This document shows, piece after piece, positions 36,840-46,123 of a DNA stretch of 64,000 bases. The first letter of the stretch is position 1; each line of letters starts with the position of its first letter. Source of the stretch: CAZPXZ01 sp965219495. Its GTDB lineage: Bacteria > Pseudomonadota > Alphaproteobacteria > Rhodobacterales > CAZPXZ01. Under the pieces are notes generated by a model that saw only the letters and a program-made list of their open reading frames with translations, was not told the DNA's origin and did not search any database. The position numbers and the translations under genes are program-made. The stretch is taken from positions 2,480,001-2,544,000 of the forward strand of contig OZ244777.1 in NCBI GenBank assembly GCA_965219495.1, given 5' to 3'.

Positions 36840-37192
36840 CGGTGGCTACGGGCATCCGCCCTTCCCGCCGCGACCCGAACACTGCGTTCCGGGTAGTGGA
36901 GAGGCCTCCCAGGTCCCTGTCCAACGCGTACGTGCATCCCTTGGGGGCTTCGACACCGCGGGGTCCCACCCTGCCTCACCCGTACCGGCAGAGAAGATGT
37001 CGCCTTCGACCCTTCACAAAGTCTCGGCACCCCGGACAAACCCTTTGTCGGTGCTCAATTCCCACGGCTGCACGCACCCCTGTCAACGCTTAACCGCCAT
37101 CCTCACGAATGACAGCCCATGACTCGGGGCGAAAGGGGTCGGTTACACCTTTCTTTCCACCGGACTTTCACCAGCTACATTGCACAAGTTAG

Positions 37193-37565
37193 CCTGGCGC
37201 TCGCGAAGTTGGGCTAGCCCGTGATCTCGACGGATTCGCCACCTGGCTCGCGGCGGAGGGATACGCGCGCCCGTCAGCTGTGGGCAAGCTTCGGCTTGTC
37301 CGGAAACTCAGTTTTTGGCTGGAGCAGGAAGGGCTTGGCGTCGAGTCGCTTGACGAGCAGCGGTTAGAGGCCTTCCTGCTCACGCGCGGACCACGAAGCA
37401 ATCCGCGAGACGCGGCGGCGACTGCTGCGCTATTTGCGCGACAAGGGCCGGATCTCCGCCGCTTCTCCGGATGCGGGTGTCGATAGTCCGCCCGGGCGGA
37501 TCGAAGGCGCGTACGCGCACTTCCTCGTCGACGAGCGGGGTCTGAGATCGGCGACGGTAGTGAAA
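37193..37565 (+). pseudogene. Tyrosine recombinase N-terminal fragment
   Basis: The frame reads LARDLDGFATWLAAEGYARP, then VGKLRLVRKLSFWLEQEGLG and DEQRLEAFLLTRGP, a phage-integrase SAM-like core-binding domain. A shift near 37400 moves the homology to LLRYLRDKGRISAA and AYAHFLVDERGLRSATV, after which it is cut by the IS4 fragment at about 37565. The 5' side ends at the group II intron, so both ends are lost. Confidence 0.7.
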
Positions 37566-38016
37566 ACGATCTTCCCATCGTGCCGGCTCATCCGGCAGCG
37601 CAAACGAGGCGCCGTCCAGCGCTACCGGGCGGCGGCCGCGATACCATGCGCCGGCGGTCCGCCGCGTCGCGATGCAGCCCACGATCCGCCGGCGCAACGC
37701 CAAGCCGGATGCGCGCCGCCGAAGTCGACGCCTTCTTGGCAATCGATATCGTCGGAAATGCCAAGCCCGTACTGCGAAGCCCTTCCGCCAGGCAACGCAA
37801 TACTTCGCCCGTCAAAACCGTCCGAAACAGACCCAGGCAGATCACGTAATACACCATCACTTCGGCCGGAATCAGCCGGATCCGCTGACTCTCCCGCCCG
37901 GTCTCTTTCAGCGCCGTGCGGACATCATCCAGCGGGAAGACATTCGCGATCACCCCAACCCCCAAATAGTCCGTCAGACACACTCCGCCGGACAGCACGG
38001 ATGCCGTTCTTGCCAT
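37566..38016 (-). pseudogene. IS4-family transposase, N-terminal fragment with frameshift
   Basis: From ATG 38016 the protein reads LTDYLGVGVIANVFPLDDVR and GRESQRIRLIPAEVMVYYVI, the Nterm_IS4 domain, then EVLRCLAEGLRSTG. A frameshift near 37700 leads to AWYRGRRPVALDGASFALPD, which carries the first catalytic Asp (VALDGA). It ends where the integrase fragment begins. About two thirds of the transposase are missing. Confidence 0.78.
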
Positions 38017-38115
38017 GATGCTGCTCGTTTGTGGGTTGCATGTAGTTGCTCATCCTCATTGAGGAGCAAAAACACGAAACAGTGCCTTCCAACAACTAAA
38101 CGGACAGTATTGAAA

Positions 38116-38502
38116 ATGAAGGTGCTGCTGCGACGAAAAGGAAAGCGCCCTGGCAAGAGCTTCGGTGAAGGCATGAACGTCCTGGATTTGGTGCGGATGA
38201 TACCGGACGACGCCTGCGCCAAGCACTGGCTTGCCGAAGAGCGCCGACCGGATGGTGCGGCCTGCCCGTACTACGGCTTCACAAACACCCCGAGTGGAGC
38301 GAAACCCAAGACCATGTCCTTCCCCTGCCGCGAAAAGAAAAGCCGCAATCGCTTCGGCATACGCGACGGCACGATGATGGAGGTATCGAACCTTGGCTCT
38401 CAGGTTCGGGCGATTGCCATGCTCCAGCTTGTCACAAACCCCAAGAGCGTGCCGTCCAAGAAGCTGCGGGACGATCTGAACATCACGCAGCGAAAGGAGT
38501 AG
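38116..38502 (+). pseudogene. IS1595-family transposase, N-terminal fragment
   Basis: Starts at ATG 38116. The blocks MNVLDLVRMIPDDACAKHWL and GSQVRAIAMLQLVTNPKSVP identify the ISXO2-like N-terminus. The zinc ribbon is decayed: CPYYGF and CREKKSRNRF lack the second Cys of each expected CxxC/CxxxxC pair. The frame ends at LRDDLNITQRKE where an IS5 relic begins, so the DDE-like domain is gone. Confidence 0.75.
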
Positions 38503-38514
38503 AACATGGTCCAC

Positions 38515-39253
38515 CGTCTGCGGGAGGCGCGAGCGGCGAGCGGCGCATTCGTCGCCGCCGAGCCGCGGATGAAGCCGTAGGCCCGGTCAATCACAACGAG
38601 ATATTGTACCCGAACACCGGGATCGCGATGTCGGGTATGCGTCGGTGCACCGCGGCGGCTTTCCTGCGCTGCCCGGTCTTCACCGTCCAGCGTGCATCGG
38701 TGTCCTTCTGCGCCGCCTTGGCCGGCCAACCGGGCCAAGTCCCGGACTCGCGCTCGCCTGCCTTGATCGCTCCCTTCTCGTCATCGGGGATGCGCTGCTT
38801 CGGCGCGAATATCAGCGTCGCATCGACGATCTGACCGCCCATCGCCGGATGGCCGGCGCGGCGAAGCTCACGGTAGATGGCGGCAAACAGTCCATCCATC
38901 ACCGCGCACCGGATCAGACGCTCGCGGAACGTCCAAACGGTGTTCGGGTCCGGCGTCGGCGCGCCCAGGTCGAAGCCCGGAATACGAAGCCAGCTCAGGC
39001 GATCGCGGATCAGGAACTCCATCCGTTCGTCGCGCACCGTGTGCCGCGCAACCAGGATTAGAGATTTGAACATCGCCACCGCATCGTAAGGCGGCCGGCC
39101 GCCCTTGGACCCGGCCGGATCGTTCGGCGCTTCCGCAAGCACCTCCCGGAACACCTCAAAGTCGACAACCTGCGACAGCCCTTCCAGCGAATCGCCCGTC
39201 GATTACAGCTTCCGAAGATGCGCAGGCAATCCGCAAAGCTCAGCCTGTCTCAT
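38515..39253 (-). pseudogene. IS5-group transposase relic with nonsense codon and frameshift
   Basis: ATG 39253 opens with MRQAELCGLPAHLRKL, the typical IS5-group start, then meets TAA at 39205-39207 where Ser is expected. Beyond it the frame is good: VVDFEVFREVLAEAPNDPAG, KGGRPPYDAVAMFKSLILVA, RLSWLRIPGFDLGAPTPD, MGGQIVDATLIFAPKQR (first Asp). Another shift occurs after IPVFGYN, with VIDRAYGFIRG in a new frame, and the rest is absent. Confidence 0.78.
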
Positions 39254-39463
39254 CGCAATCCCCCTCAAACCGGTCATTCCGAAGGAAGCGCATCGAAAAC
39301 GAATGCGCCAGGTTCTTGGAGGTGTCCACCGGACGATGCGGGTCGACACAGGCGAAGAGCGGCCGGACAACTCTGCCTTCATCGCTTTGAATTCCGCATC
39401 TGCGGTACGGAAGGGCGAGACGACCTCCGTTGCGATCCAAGACATGTAGTGCGCTGCCGCGAC

Positions 39464-41942
39464 ATGCCCATTAGTCCGATTTCACTGGACTAATGATACT
39501 GTAGAGGTTGTTCTTGTCGCCAATCTTGACAGCCCTTTCCATGGCCTGTGCGACGGCGGCAAGCCGCGCGTAGCCTTCCCAGATGACTTGATGGCCGGGT
39601 GGCGCGTCACTCTTTCGGTTGAGATAGCCTCCCAGCCTCGCGATTAGCAGGATGGCGCCTCCGAGCGACATCGGCGGAGCCGCCGCACCGTCCCCGGGTG
39701 GAGGTTCGATCCGGCGTTCGATGGCGAAATCGCGCAGGATGGCGATCTCGATCTTCGAGAACATGGTTTCGGCGAGGAGTTCCGGGGTTGCGCGGCCCAT
39801 CAGCGTCAGGGTAGCCAGTCGCCAGGCGATCACCGCATTGATGGTCACCGCGCGCTTGATGCGTTCGACCGTCGTATGGGCAATCTTCTCGACGTCGCAA
39901 CCGGATTTCAGGATCCTGTGATAATCCTCGATGCGCCAGCGCAGGCCATACAGCTCAAGGATCTCCTGGGCCTGGTCGTTGCTCGCGACCGGCAGGGTCG
40001 TGATCAGGAGCCATTCCAGCCTCTCGGCTCCTTTCAGCGGCGCCTCCTCCTCGCAGACATGGACCAGCGAGAGCCGGACCGGGTCGGGTCCCAGGCGCTT
40101 CCGTTGCGCTTTCGGCGCCGGCAGCGCAATCTCCCGCCAGTGCAGCGCCACCCGCGCCATCCGGGCCTCACGGCCAGCGAAGGCCTTCTGAGCGCGGGCC
40201 GCCCTGCGTGCAGAGGCGCGATCGACCTTGATGTCGAGATGGGTCCGTGGCGGCGCCGCGCGGATCGTATCGAACAGCTTGCCGCCATCCGCGAGAACCC
40301 GGTTGTGCTTCGCACGCACGATCAGCGCGGCGCCGCCCTCGTCGCGATGGGCGCAGAACAGATCCGCGACGTCGCTCTCGCGATCCATCACCGCGATCAC
40401 CCGCGTCTCCGGGAGTTCCGCCGTCAGCGCACCGATATCACGCCAACCCCGCAGCCAGCGCTGCGTCTTCTTCTCTTCAATCGGCTTGTTCTTGTCCGAC
40501 TTCCCGTCCGGCGCATCGAACTCGATGCGCGGAATGCCGAGCGGAATGCCGGCCTCGTTCACCACCAACGTCGTGTGCATATGCAATCCCAGTGTCCCCG
40601 AAGATCCCTTGTTCTTCGAGATGACGCCAAGACCCGCACAAGCCTGATGGGTCGCAAAGTTGAGGTCGCTGCCGTCCATGATGCATAACGCCGTCCGTTG
40701 AGCGCGCATGCGAAGCCGTGTCCGCGCCCGGTGGGCGCCCAGGATCGCTTGCGGCGTAAATGCGGATTCGTCCGGTCGCTCGATCATCCGGTAATATCCC
40801 TGTACGGCCGCTTCATCGCCGCAGGCGGCAGAAAAGAACGTCTTCATCGGCGCCGTCGCCTGGATCGCCGCGCTCCGGACCAGTCGCTTGATCCGGGCCG
40901 CATTGCCGAGAGGCGCCTCGCCGAATTCATTGGCCGCCCAGCACGCCATGTCAAGCCCGTCGCCAGGGCCGAGCACGGTCGGCGGCACCGGCGGTCTCAA
41001 AGGCGGTGCCAGTCCCCGCCCGGCAACCCCCAGTTGCGCCCGCCAGTCCCGGGCCAGCGGGATCACGTAAACCGACTTCACCGGTACCTTGGCGCCCTTC
41101 GCCGCGCGCCGGCCGCGACCGGCCGTCTCGCCCACATAGACCCAATTCGCCGCCCGCAGGCTGGCGCCGTCATAGCCCGGCCCGACAAAGGTTTCGGCCA
41201 GCAGCGGCACAATGTCATAGCGCGCCTCGAAGTCACCGACCATCGCTTGCAAACACAGGCTCAGCACCTTCGAGGCCAGGTTCCGGCACTGCCCGTGCGG
41301 GCGCACAAGAAACCGTGTCAGCCCGACCACCCGGTGAAGCCGCTGCTCGCGCTCATCGGCATTCCAGCCAATCCAGCGGTCGCGTGGCTGCAGCACCAGG
41401 GCCGAGGCCGCGAACAGACAGCCGCCAAGCCAGCCGTGATCCGAGCCGATCAGATAACCAAGCTGACGTCCGAAAGGCAACACCGCGCCTTGCGGATGTT
41501 CCCGCTCCATCAGCTCATTGAAAATCCGGCGATGACCGGGGTCTTCAACCCGAACCACGGCAAGCCCTTCGATCCGGTCGACCCGGTCGGGAACCCCGAC
41601 TGCCGGTGGAACCGGCTGGCCAAGTCGTTGCGGCCGGTGCCGCGCACCCGCCGCAGCACCCGCAGGCGGCAGCACAAGGACGCCGCGGCGTTCAAGCTCC
41701 CGCAAGGCGGCCAGACATCCCGCAACCTGCGGTCGACCACGGGAATCGCAAAAGTCGAAGATCGCGCAAACCTTGCGTGCGAAAGCCAGACGACCGGGCG
41801 CTGCGTCCGAAGCCGGCAGGGCCGCGAGTTTCTCCCGTCCTTCATCCGAGAACAGGGTGCGGCGAATCAGATTTTGTGTGTTCATACCTCCCGGATAACA
41901 GGTTCTGATTCAATTGTTCAGTGTAATTTCCCCAATGGGCAG
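39464..41942 (-). mobile_element. IS4/Tn5-type element no. 3 with DruA-like transposase
   Basis: Read inward, the ends are ATGCCCATTAGTCCGATTTC and CTGCCCATTGGGGAAATTAC, continuing into CACTG.AC. An exact 8-bp target duplication GCCGCGAC flanks the element (39456-39463 and 41943-41950). It is 2479 bp and lies about 22 bp beyond the stop codon of the amidase gene. Confidence 0.9.
39471..41885 (-). CDS. DruA-like (DUF4338) domain fused to IS4/Tn5-type transposase (third type)
   Basis: An 804-aa protein. The DruA-like half (about residues 120-275) shows QLGYLIGSDHGWLGGCLFAA, PRDRWIGWNADEREQRLHRV, RFLVRPHGQCRNLASKVLSL, YDIVPLLAETFVGPGYDGAS and RAANWVYVGETAGRGRR. The Tn5-type half has ANEFGEAPLGNAARIKRLVR, first Asp in LCIMDGSDLNFATH, second Asp in VIAVMDRESDVADLF, and YGLRWRIEDYHRILK matching Y-x2-R-x3-E-x6-K. 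The N-terminus MNTQNLIRRTL parallels MTQNQIHRTL of element 1, so these two are closer to each other than to element 2. All catalytic positions are intact. Confidence 0.88.
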   Translation of the reverse strand: MNTQNLIRRTLFSDEGREKLAALPASDAAPGRLAFARKVCAIFDFCDSRGRPQVAGCLAALRELERRGVLVLPPAGAAAGARHRPQRLGQPVPPAVGVPDRVDRIEGLAVVRVEDPGHRRIFNELMEREHPQGAVLPFGRQLGYLIGSDHGWLGGCLFAASALVLQPRDRWIGWNADEREQRLHRVVGLTRFLVRPHGQCRNLASKVLSLCLQAMVGDFEARYDIVPLLAETFVGPGYDGASLRAANWVYVGETAGRGRRAAKGAKVPVKSVYVIPLARDWRAQLGVAGRGLAPPLRPPVPPTVLGPGDGLDMACWAANEFGEAPLGNAARIKRLVRSAAIQATAPMKTFFSAACGDEAAVQGYYRMIERPDESAFTPQAILGAHRARTRLRMRAQRTALCIMDGSDLNFATHQACAGLGVISKNKGSSGTLGLHMHTTLVVNEAGIPLGIPRIEFDAPDGKSDKNKPIEEKKTQRWLRGWRDIGALTAELPETRVIAVMDRESDVADLFCAHRDEGGAALIVRAKHNRVLADGGKLFDTIRAAPPRTHLDIKVDRASARRAARAQKAFAGREARMARVALHWREIALPAPKAQRKRLGPDPVRLSLVHVCEEEAPLKGAERLEWLLITTLPVASNDQAQEILELYGLRWRIEDYHRILKSGCDVEKIAHTTVERIKRAVTINAVIAWRLATLTLMGRATPELLAETMFSKIEIAILRDFAIERRIEPPPGDGAAAPPMSLGGAILLIARLGGYLNRKSDAPPGHQVIWEGYARLAAVAQAMERAVKIGDKNNLYSIISPVKSD

Positions 41943-41971
41943 GCCGCGACGGTGCGGCGCCGCGGCGGTGG

Positions 41972-43393
41972 TCAGGGGCGATACGGCATTTTGATTGTGA
42001 CCGGCCAACGGCCTCCAGCTCTTGCTCGCTCAAAGGCTCGCGCTACCTGCAATACGACATCGTCACCATAGATGGGACCAATGATCTGCATGCCAATGGG
42101 TAGACCACTCGCCGAAAAACCGCAGGGAATTGTCGCCGCCGGTTGACGGCTGAGATTGGAGACTGCGCTGAATGGCAGCCAATCATTCATCCTGAGAGGA
42201 TCAGCACCGTGTGGCATGTGTCGACCGGCATCAAACGCAGTTATTGGCACGGTCGGAGTGACCAGCAAATCATATCGCGCGAAAAATTCGCTTAGTTGCC
42301 GAATTAATTCAACACGGTGCGCCGCCGCGTCGCAATATTCTTTTATTCCAATGCGCGAACCGAATTCAACAATCTCGACCAAATCCGGATCCATGACTGT
42401 CGCGTTACTTTCGACAATCGATCTCAACTGATGGCTCTGTGTTGCCCAAGCAATGGTGTTATAAGTCAACGTCGGATTAAATATACTGGGATCTCGCTCC
42501 TCAACGCAGGCGCCGAGCTCTTCGAGAATTGTTGCTGCACGCAAGACATGACTTGCTACTTCAGGGTCAACGTTCTCTGCGTAGCCCAATGCTGGGCTGA
42601 AGGCGACCCTCAAACCTGCGATGTCATTGTCGATTCCCTTGGCGTAGTCGCGACTCTCGACCGGCAAGGTAAACCAATCTTGATCCGTTGGGTGGCAGAG
42701 AATATTCATGACGTCGGCGGCATCCATAACAGATCGCGTCATAGGGCCGGCGACAGTAAAAGGGCTGAATTGATCCGCCTTTTGCAAGGCGACTCTTCCA
42801 TATGTCGGCTTGAGCCCGAAGACCCCACACAGAGCGGCAGGGTTCCGAATAGATCCGCCACTGTCCGTACCCAACGATATCGTGCACATGCCCGCAGCAA
42901 GCGCTGCCGCAGAACCTCCACCAGAGCCGCCGCAAGTTTTCGACAAATCCCAGGGATTGCGTGTGATGCCATTTAGTGGGCTATCGGTGCCGCCTTTCCA
43001 GCAGAATTCAGGCGTCGCAGTCTTGCCCAACAACACTGCTCCAGAATCGCGCAAACGTGCGACCGAAGGCGCATCCTCTTTCCAAGGCAAGTCGGGATCG
43101 ATTGTTTTGGAGCCTTGAAGAGTAGGCCATCCGACAGTCAGAATGCTATCCTTGACCGTAGTCGGAATTCCATCCAGCGGGCTCAATGCCTCGCCACGGA
43201 ACCAACGCGTCTCCGATGCGGCAGCCGACGCCAAAGCCGAGCTCTTGTCCACAAGAACGAGCGCATTGACTTCGGGATTGTATTCAGAAATCCGTTCAAG
43301 AACGGCCCTGGTCACCTCGACCGGTGAGAGCTCTTTGCGTCGAAAACACGCACGAATCTCCCCGGCGGACATGTACGCAACGTCGTCAGACAT
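41972..43393 (-). CDS. Amidase (amidase signature family)
   Basis: A 473-aa amidase-signature enzyme with the full Ser-cisSer-Lys triad: Lys81 in TTVKDS, Ser157 in CGGSGGGS and nucleophile Ser181 in GTDSGGSIR, with the characteristic 24-residue spacing between the two serines. It hydrolyses an amide bond, substrate unknown; relatives include indoleacetamide hydrolase, Asp/Glu-tRNA amidotransferase subunit A and general amidases, and the absence of gatB/gatC neighbours argues against the tRNA enzyme. There is no signal peptide, so it should be cytosolic. It is transcribed in the same direction as the broken oxidoreductase upstream. Confidence 0.88.
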   Translation of the reverse strand: MSDDVAYMSAGEIRACFRRKELSPVEVTRAVLERISEYNPEVNALVLVDKSSALASAAASETRWFRGEALSPLDGIPTTVKDSILTVGWPTLQGSKTIDPDLPWKEDAPSVARLRDSGAVLLGKTATPEFCWKGGTDSPLNGITRNPWDLSKTCGGSGGGSAAALAAGMCTISLGTDSGGSIRNPAALCGVFGLKPTYGRVALQKADQFSPFTVAGPMTRSVMDAADVMNILCHPTDQDWFTLPVESRDYAKGIDNDIAGLRVAFSPALGYAENVDPEVASHVLRAATILEELGACVEERDPSIFNPTLTYNTIAWATQSHQLRSIVESNATVMDPDLVEIVEFGSRIGIKEYCDAAAHRVELIRQLSEFFARYDLLVTPTVPITAFDAGRHMPHGADPLRMNDWLPFSAVSNLSRQPAATIPCGFSASGLPIGMQIIGPIYGDDVVLQVARAFERARAGGRWPVTIKMPYRP

Positions 43394-43668
43394 TTTCCCC
43401 AGCCCTATATTCGACTACGACAGAGGTTGGGTTGCAGTTATACCGTTAATTTTGCATTGGCAGATCAACAGACTGGCCAGTTGCCGCTGACCGCGCCACG
43501 GCCAAGGTAACTTCGAGGGTCTGCATTCCGTCCCAGCCGGTGACGAGAAGATCCTCTCCCCCACGAACAACGCGCAGAAAATGTCTCATTGGTTCGACAT
43601 GGGGATCCGCCGGCGCCACATGCACGAGCTCTCGGGCCAGAGGAGCGCCCCAACCCCGTTCCCCGGGA

Positions 43669-43676
43669 TATCTATC
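43669..43676. repeat. 4-bp tandem duplication (TATC)2 in the oxidoreductase gene
   Basis: On the coding strand TGGC-GATA-GATA-TCCC. Deleting one GATA joins KLELWR to YPGERGWG in one frame, as expected for this protein family. Confidence 0.75.
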
Positions 43677-44329
43677 GCCACAACTCCAATTTCGGAGCCG
43701 TAAGCGAGGCGTCGGCGCCACTGAAGTCGAAACAGTTCGCGAATTGGCGCGGGCAAATTGGATTCCCGCCGGACGTTTGCTCCCAAGACCATGGGGCAGC
43801 AGCTGCGTCGGACAACATGAAGGCGCAAAATGCGCCGTTCTGAAAGACGATGACGGCAGCGGCGGTGTCTTCAACGGGAAGTCCTCGCGCTCCGCGAGCT
43901 GCGATCGCCTGAGCACAAACGATCTCGCCGCAAATAGAACGGAACGCATCGATATCATGTACGAGGTTCATGAGGATTGGGCCTCCACCATCATTCACTC
44001 GCCAATGCGTCTTGAAGTACTCGTCGGACTTCCGTAACAGACATGCCGCTCTCACCGTCAAGAGGCGTCCCAACATTCCATCGCGCACAATCTTTCGGGC
44101 CTCTTTGCGCACTGGGTTGTATCGTCGGAACTGCCCAACCAGCATTCTGACGCCGGCCCTCTCGCAAGCCTCGGTTGGGGCAATCGCAGACTCCACGGTG
44201 TCGGCAATTGGTTTTTCGACCAGGATGTGAACGCCATTTTCGGCGCACCTCATCCCGATTGACGCGTGCAGCACATTCGGAGTGGCGATGATTGCTCCAT
44301 CAGGATGGGCATTGTCGAGCAAGTCGGTC

Positions 44330-44345
44330 ACATCGTTACATCGTT
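44330..44345. repeat. 8-bp tandem duplication (ACATCGTT)2 in the oxidoreductase gene
   Basis: On the coding strand TGC-AACGATGT-AACGATGT-GACC. With one copy the frame reads LQWCNDVTDLLDNA; with two it ends at a TGA three codons later. Confidence 0.8.
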
Positions 44346-44501
44346 GCACCATTGCAGGCGCCGCTCGGCACAAGCGTCGCGCACGGCGGGCGCAGGATCA
44401 ACGACGCCGATCAAAGATACATCGGACATCGTGAGCAGAATTTCGATGTGCTTCAGGCCAATCAGTCCAGCGCCGATAACGGCCACCTTTGCGGCGGTCA
44501 T

Positions 44502-44932
44502 TCCTTAATTCTCGCTCAAGAGAAGTAGCATGATTGATCCGCTGTGCCGCGCACATCAAGATGAACACACGCAAACCGCCAGCCGGGCGATTACTTGTCG
44601 TGCTGACTAGAACGTACATAACCGTCGATGTCGGTGACGTGAGCCCCTTGTCTCATCCGGCGATGGATGGGGTCCGGGCTACATTTGGGCGCATTCCAGA
44701 ATTTGACCGGTTCAGCTGAGAACCTCCGGCCTGTTGGGCGCCTCGGCGGTCTGCTGAGGCTGATGAATCAAGAACATAGCCGCCCTTCTGGGACGTTGAC
44801 AAATTCCTATCCGGCTTGACTGACGGGGGAAAATGTTGCAACTAGTTACAGTCTGGGCGCTCGGGTGGAATGTTCACCGTCAGCGCCAGTGAGACGGATA
44901 CCGGGACTAAACGATAAGGAGGGCTACAGACA
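44502..44932. other. Intergenic region upstream of the ABC transporter operon
   Basis: No gene is recognised in these 430 bp. It should contain the promoter of the downstream ABC operon; a TTGACA lies near 44799 without an obvious -10 partner. A strong ribosome site AAGGAGG lies 10 nt before the ATG at 44933. Confidence 0.4.
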
Positions 44933-46060
44933 ATGAGCAAGAGAATTCCTACGAGGCTGGCCGCCGTGGTAGTGTCCACGACGTTGGCATTGGCTGCGAT
45001 GACGACTAACGGTTCTGCCGCGAATGTGCCGATCACTTTCTTCGACGTGTGTAGCGGGGCGAACTTTCAGCAGTTTTTCAACAAAATTCTCCCATTGGCC
45101 GAAGAGGACTTGGGGTTCGAGATCAACTATGTGCCGGGACAGGCCCCGGAACTCCAGCAGCGATTGCTTGCTGGCCAAGCCAACCAGCACGTGATTCTTA
45201 GCAACGAGTTTGTCGTCGCAGACTTCCTCACCGCAGGCATCGATTTGGTGGACCTCGAGGCGAATGCGGCGGAAATTCCCAATCTTTCACTCGTTGAGGA
45301 TTCTGAAAAAACTACTGTGGTGGGCATACAAACCAATGGTAGGGGAACTCCGTTCTGGCGTCACCAGCTAGGGATTGTCTACGACACTGCCAAGATCCCG
45401 AATCCGCCGAAGTCTTGGCAAGAGTACGTTGAGCGTCGTGCAGAGTGGGCCGGGCACATCGGGATGGTCCGACCTGACGCCGGCCCACCACCGGGAAGGT
45501 ACATGATCTACGACTTCTTGCGGGGATACGGAGTGGACGAAAATCTTCCACTCGATGAGATCCTGGCATCACCCGAGTTTGAGAACGCGATCGAAACGTT
45601 CAAAACCTTCTCACAGTCGTTCTACAAGCCGGCATTCAATGCGCCACCATTGATGTTTCAGCAGTATGGCACGGGGAACGTTTGGATAGGTGAACTCCCA
45701 ATTGACTTTGCACTGTGGTCCAGAGATCAGGGCCTTCTTCCAGATACTGTGCATGCAACCTTCTTCCCAACGCCTTTGGTCAATGGAGCTTGTTGGACAA
45801 CGGTGCCCGCAAACATCTCTGAGGACCATCAGCATACGGCTTTCGCTTTGATCAACTGGCTTCTCTCGATCGAGACGCAGTCCCGTATGCTGACGGAGAT
45901 GCATCAATACCCCGCCATCTCAGCCTGGGATCAGATGCCGGAAGGCGCATTCGACGACATCCCTACGTGGGATGAGATCGCGCCCATAAGAAAGCCTTTG
46001 GTCAATAATGACCTCTTCAATTGGATCAAAGAGAACGGTGCAGACTTGTTGGCAAAATAG
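44933..46060 (+). CDS. ABC transporter extracellular binding protein (spermidine/Fe3+ type)
   Basis: A 375-aa periplasmic protein with an N-terminal signal peptide (basic start, hydrophobic VVVSTTLALAAM, probable cut near GSAAN). It belongs to the type 2 periplasmic class found with PotBC/AfuBC-like permeases (GIQTNGRGTPFWRHQLGIVY, IPNPPKSWQEYVERRAEWAG, ALINWLLSIETQSRMLTEMH). The start ATG 44933 has AAGGAGG upstream. It opens a four-gene transporter operon that leads into an arylsulfatase gene, so the ligand might be an organosulfate, polyamine, phosphonate-like compound or iron; sequence does not decide. Confidence 0.85.
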   Translation: MSKRIPTRLAAVVVSTTLALAAMTTNGSAANVPITFFDVCSGANFQQFFNKILPLAEEDLGFEINYVPGQAPELQQRLLAGQANQHVILSNEFVVADFLTAGIDLVDLEANAAEIPNLSLVEDSEKTTVVGIQTNGRGTPFWRHQLGIVYDTAKIPNPPKSWQEYVERRAEWAGHIGMVRPDAGPPPGRYMIYDFLRGYGVDENLPLDEILASPEFENAIETFKTFSQSFYKPAFNAPPLMFQQYGTGNVWIGELPIDFALWSRDQGLLPDTVHATFFPTPLVNGACWTTVPANISEDHQHTAFALINWLLSIETQSRMLTEMHQYPAISAWDQMPEGAFDDIPTWDEIAPIRKPLVNNDLFNWIKENGADLLAK

Positions 46061-46123
46061 TCTATCCGCTCTGAGCTTCTGGTCGCTCGCGGTATCATGA
46101 TGACTCGATAAGCGTGCCTAGCG

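Larger units (their letters stand above)
36531..37185 (-). mobile_element. Degenerate group II intron with reverse transcriptase deleted
   Basis: On the minus strand the 5' end begins GTGCAATGTAGCTGGTGAAA at 37185, followed by the conserved early-domain sequence of bacterial introns. The start of the intron-encoded protein is at 36839-36612. Domain V then follows immediately (36570-36601), and a domain VI-like hairpin at 36539-36561, with the 3' end near 36531. Nearly the whole LtrA coding region is missing, leaving about 655 bp of an intron that is normally about 2 kb. It is inserted beside an integrase fragment. Confidence 0.8.
43446..44501 (-). pseudogene. Gfo/Idh/MocA-family oxidoreductase, broken by two microduplications
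   Basis: From ATG 44501 the frame reads MTAAKVAVIGAGLIGLKHIE, the Rossmann NAD(P)-binding start. A tandem 8-bp repeat (44330-44345) shifts the frame and gives a TGA within a few codons. In the shifted frame follow ATPNVLHASIGMRCAENG, ILVEKPIADTV (the EKP motif) and GGGPILMNLVHDIDAFR. A tandem 4-bp repeat (43669-43676) shifts it again, after which the native tail YPGERGWGAPLARELVH continues to MQN and TAA at 43446. Removing one copy of each repeat restores one continuous frame. Substrate unknown; sugar or inositol dehydrogenation is typical. Confidence 0.85.

Noticed and set aside
39290..39315. Hairpin GCGCATCG-AAAA-CGAATGCGC beside the third DruA element as the amidase terminator
   Set aside because: It lacks a T-run and now lies 2.6 kb from the amidase; it is possible as a former terminator but not supported.
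13503..41942. A complete Druantia defence system based on the DruA-like domains
   Set aside because: No DruB-E-type genes or DruE-like helicase are present; each DruA-like domain is fused to a transposase inside an IS with its own ends.
44534..44719. Small gene between the oxidoreductase pseudogene and the ABC operon
   Set aside because: The 61-codon frame has no ribosome site and no recognisable domain.
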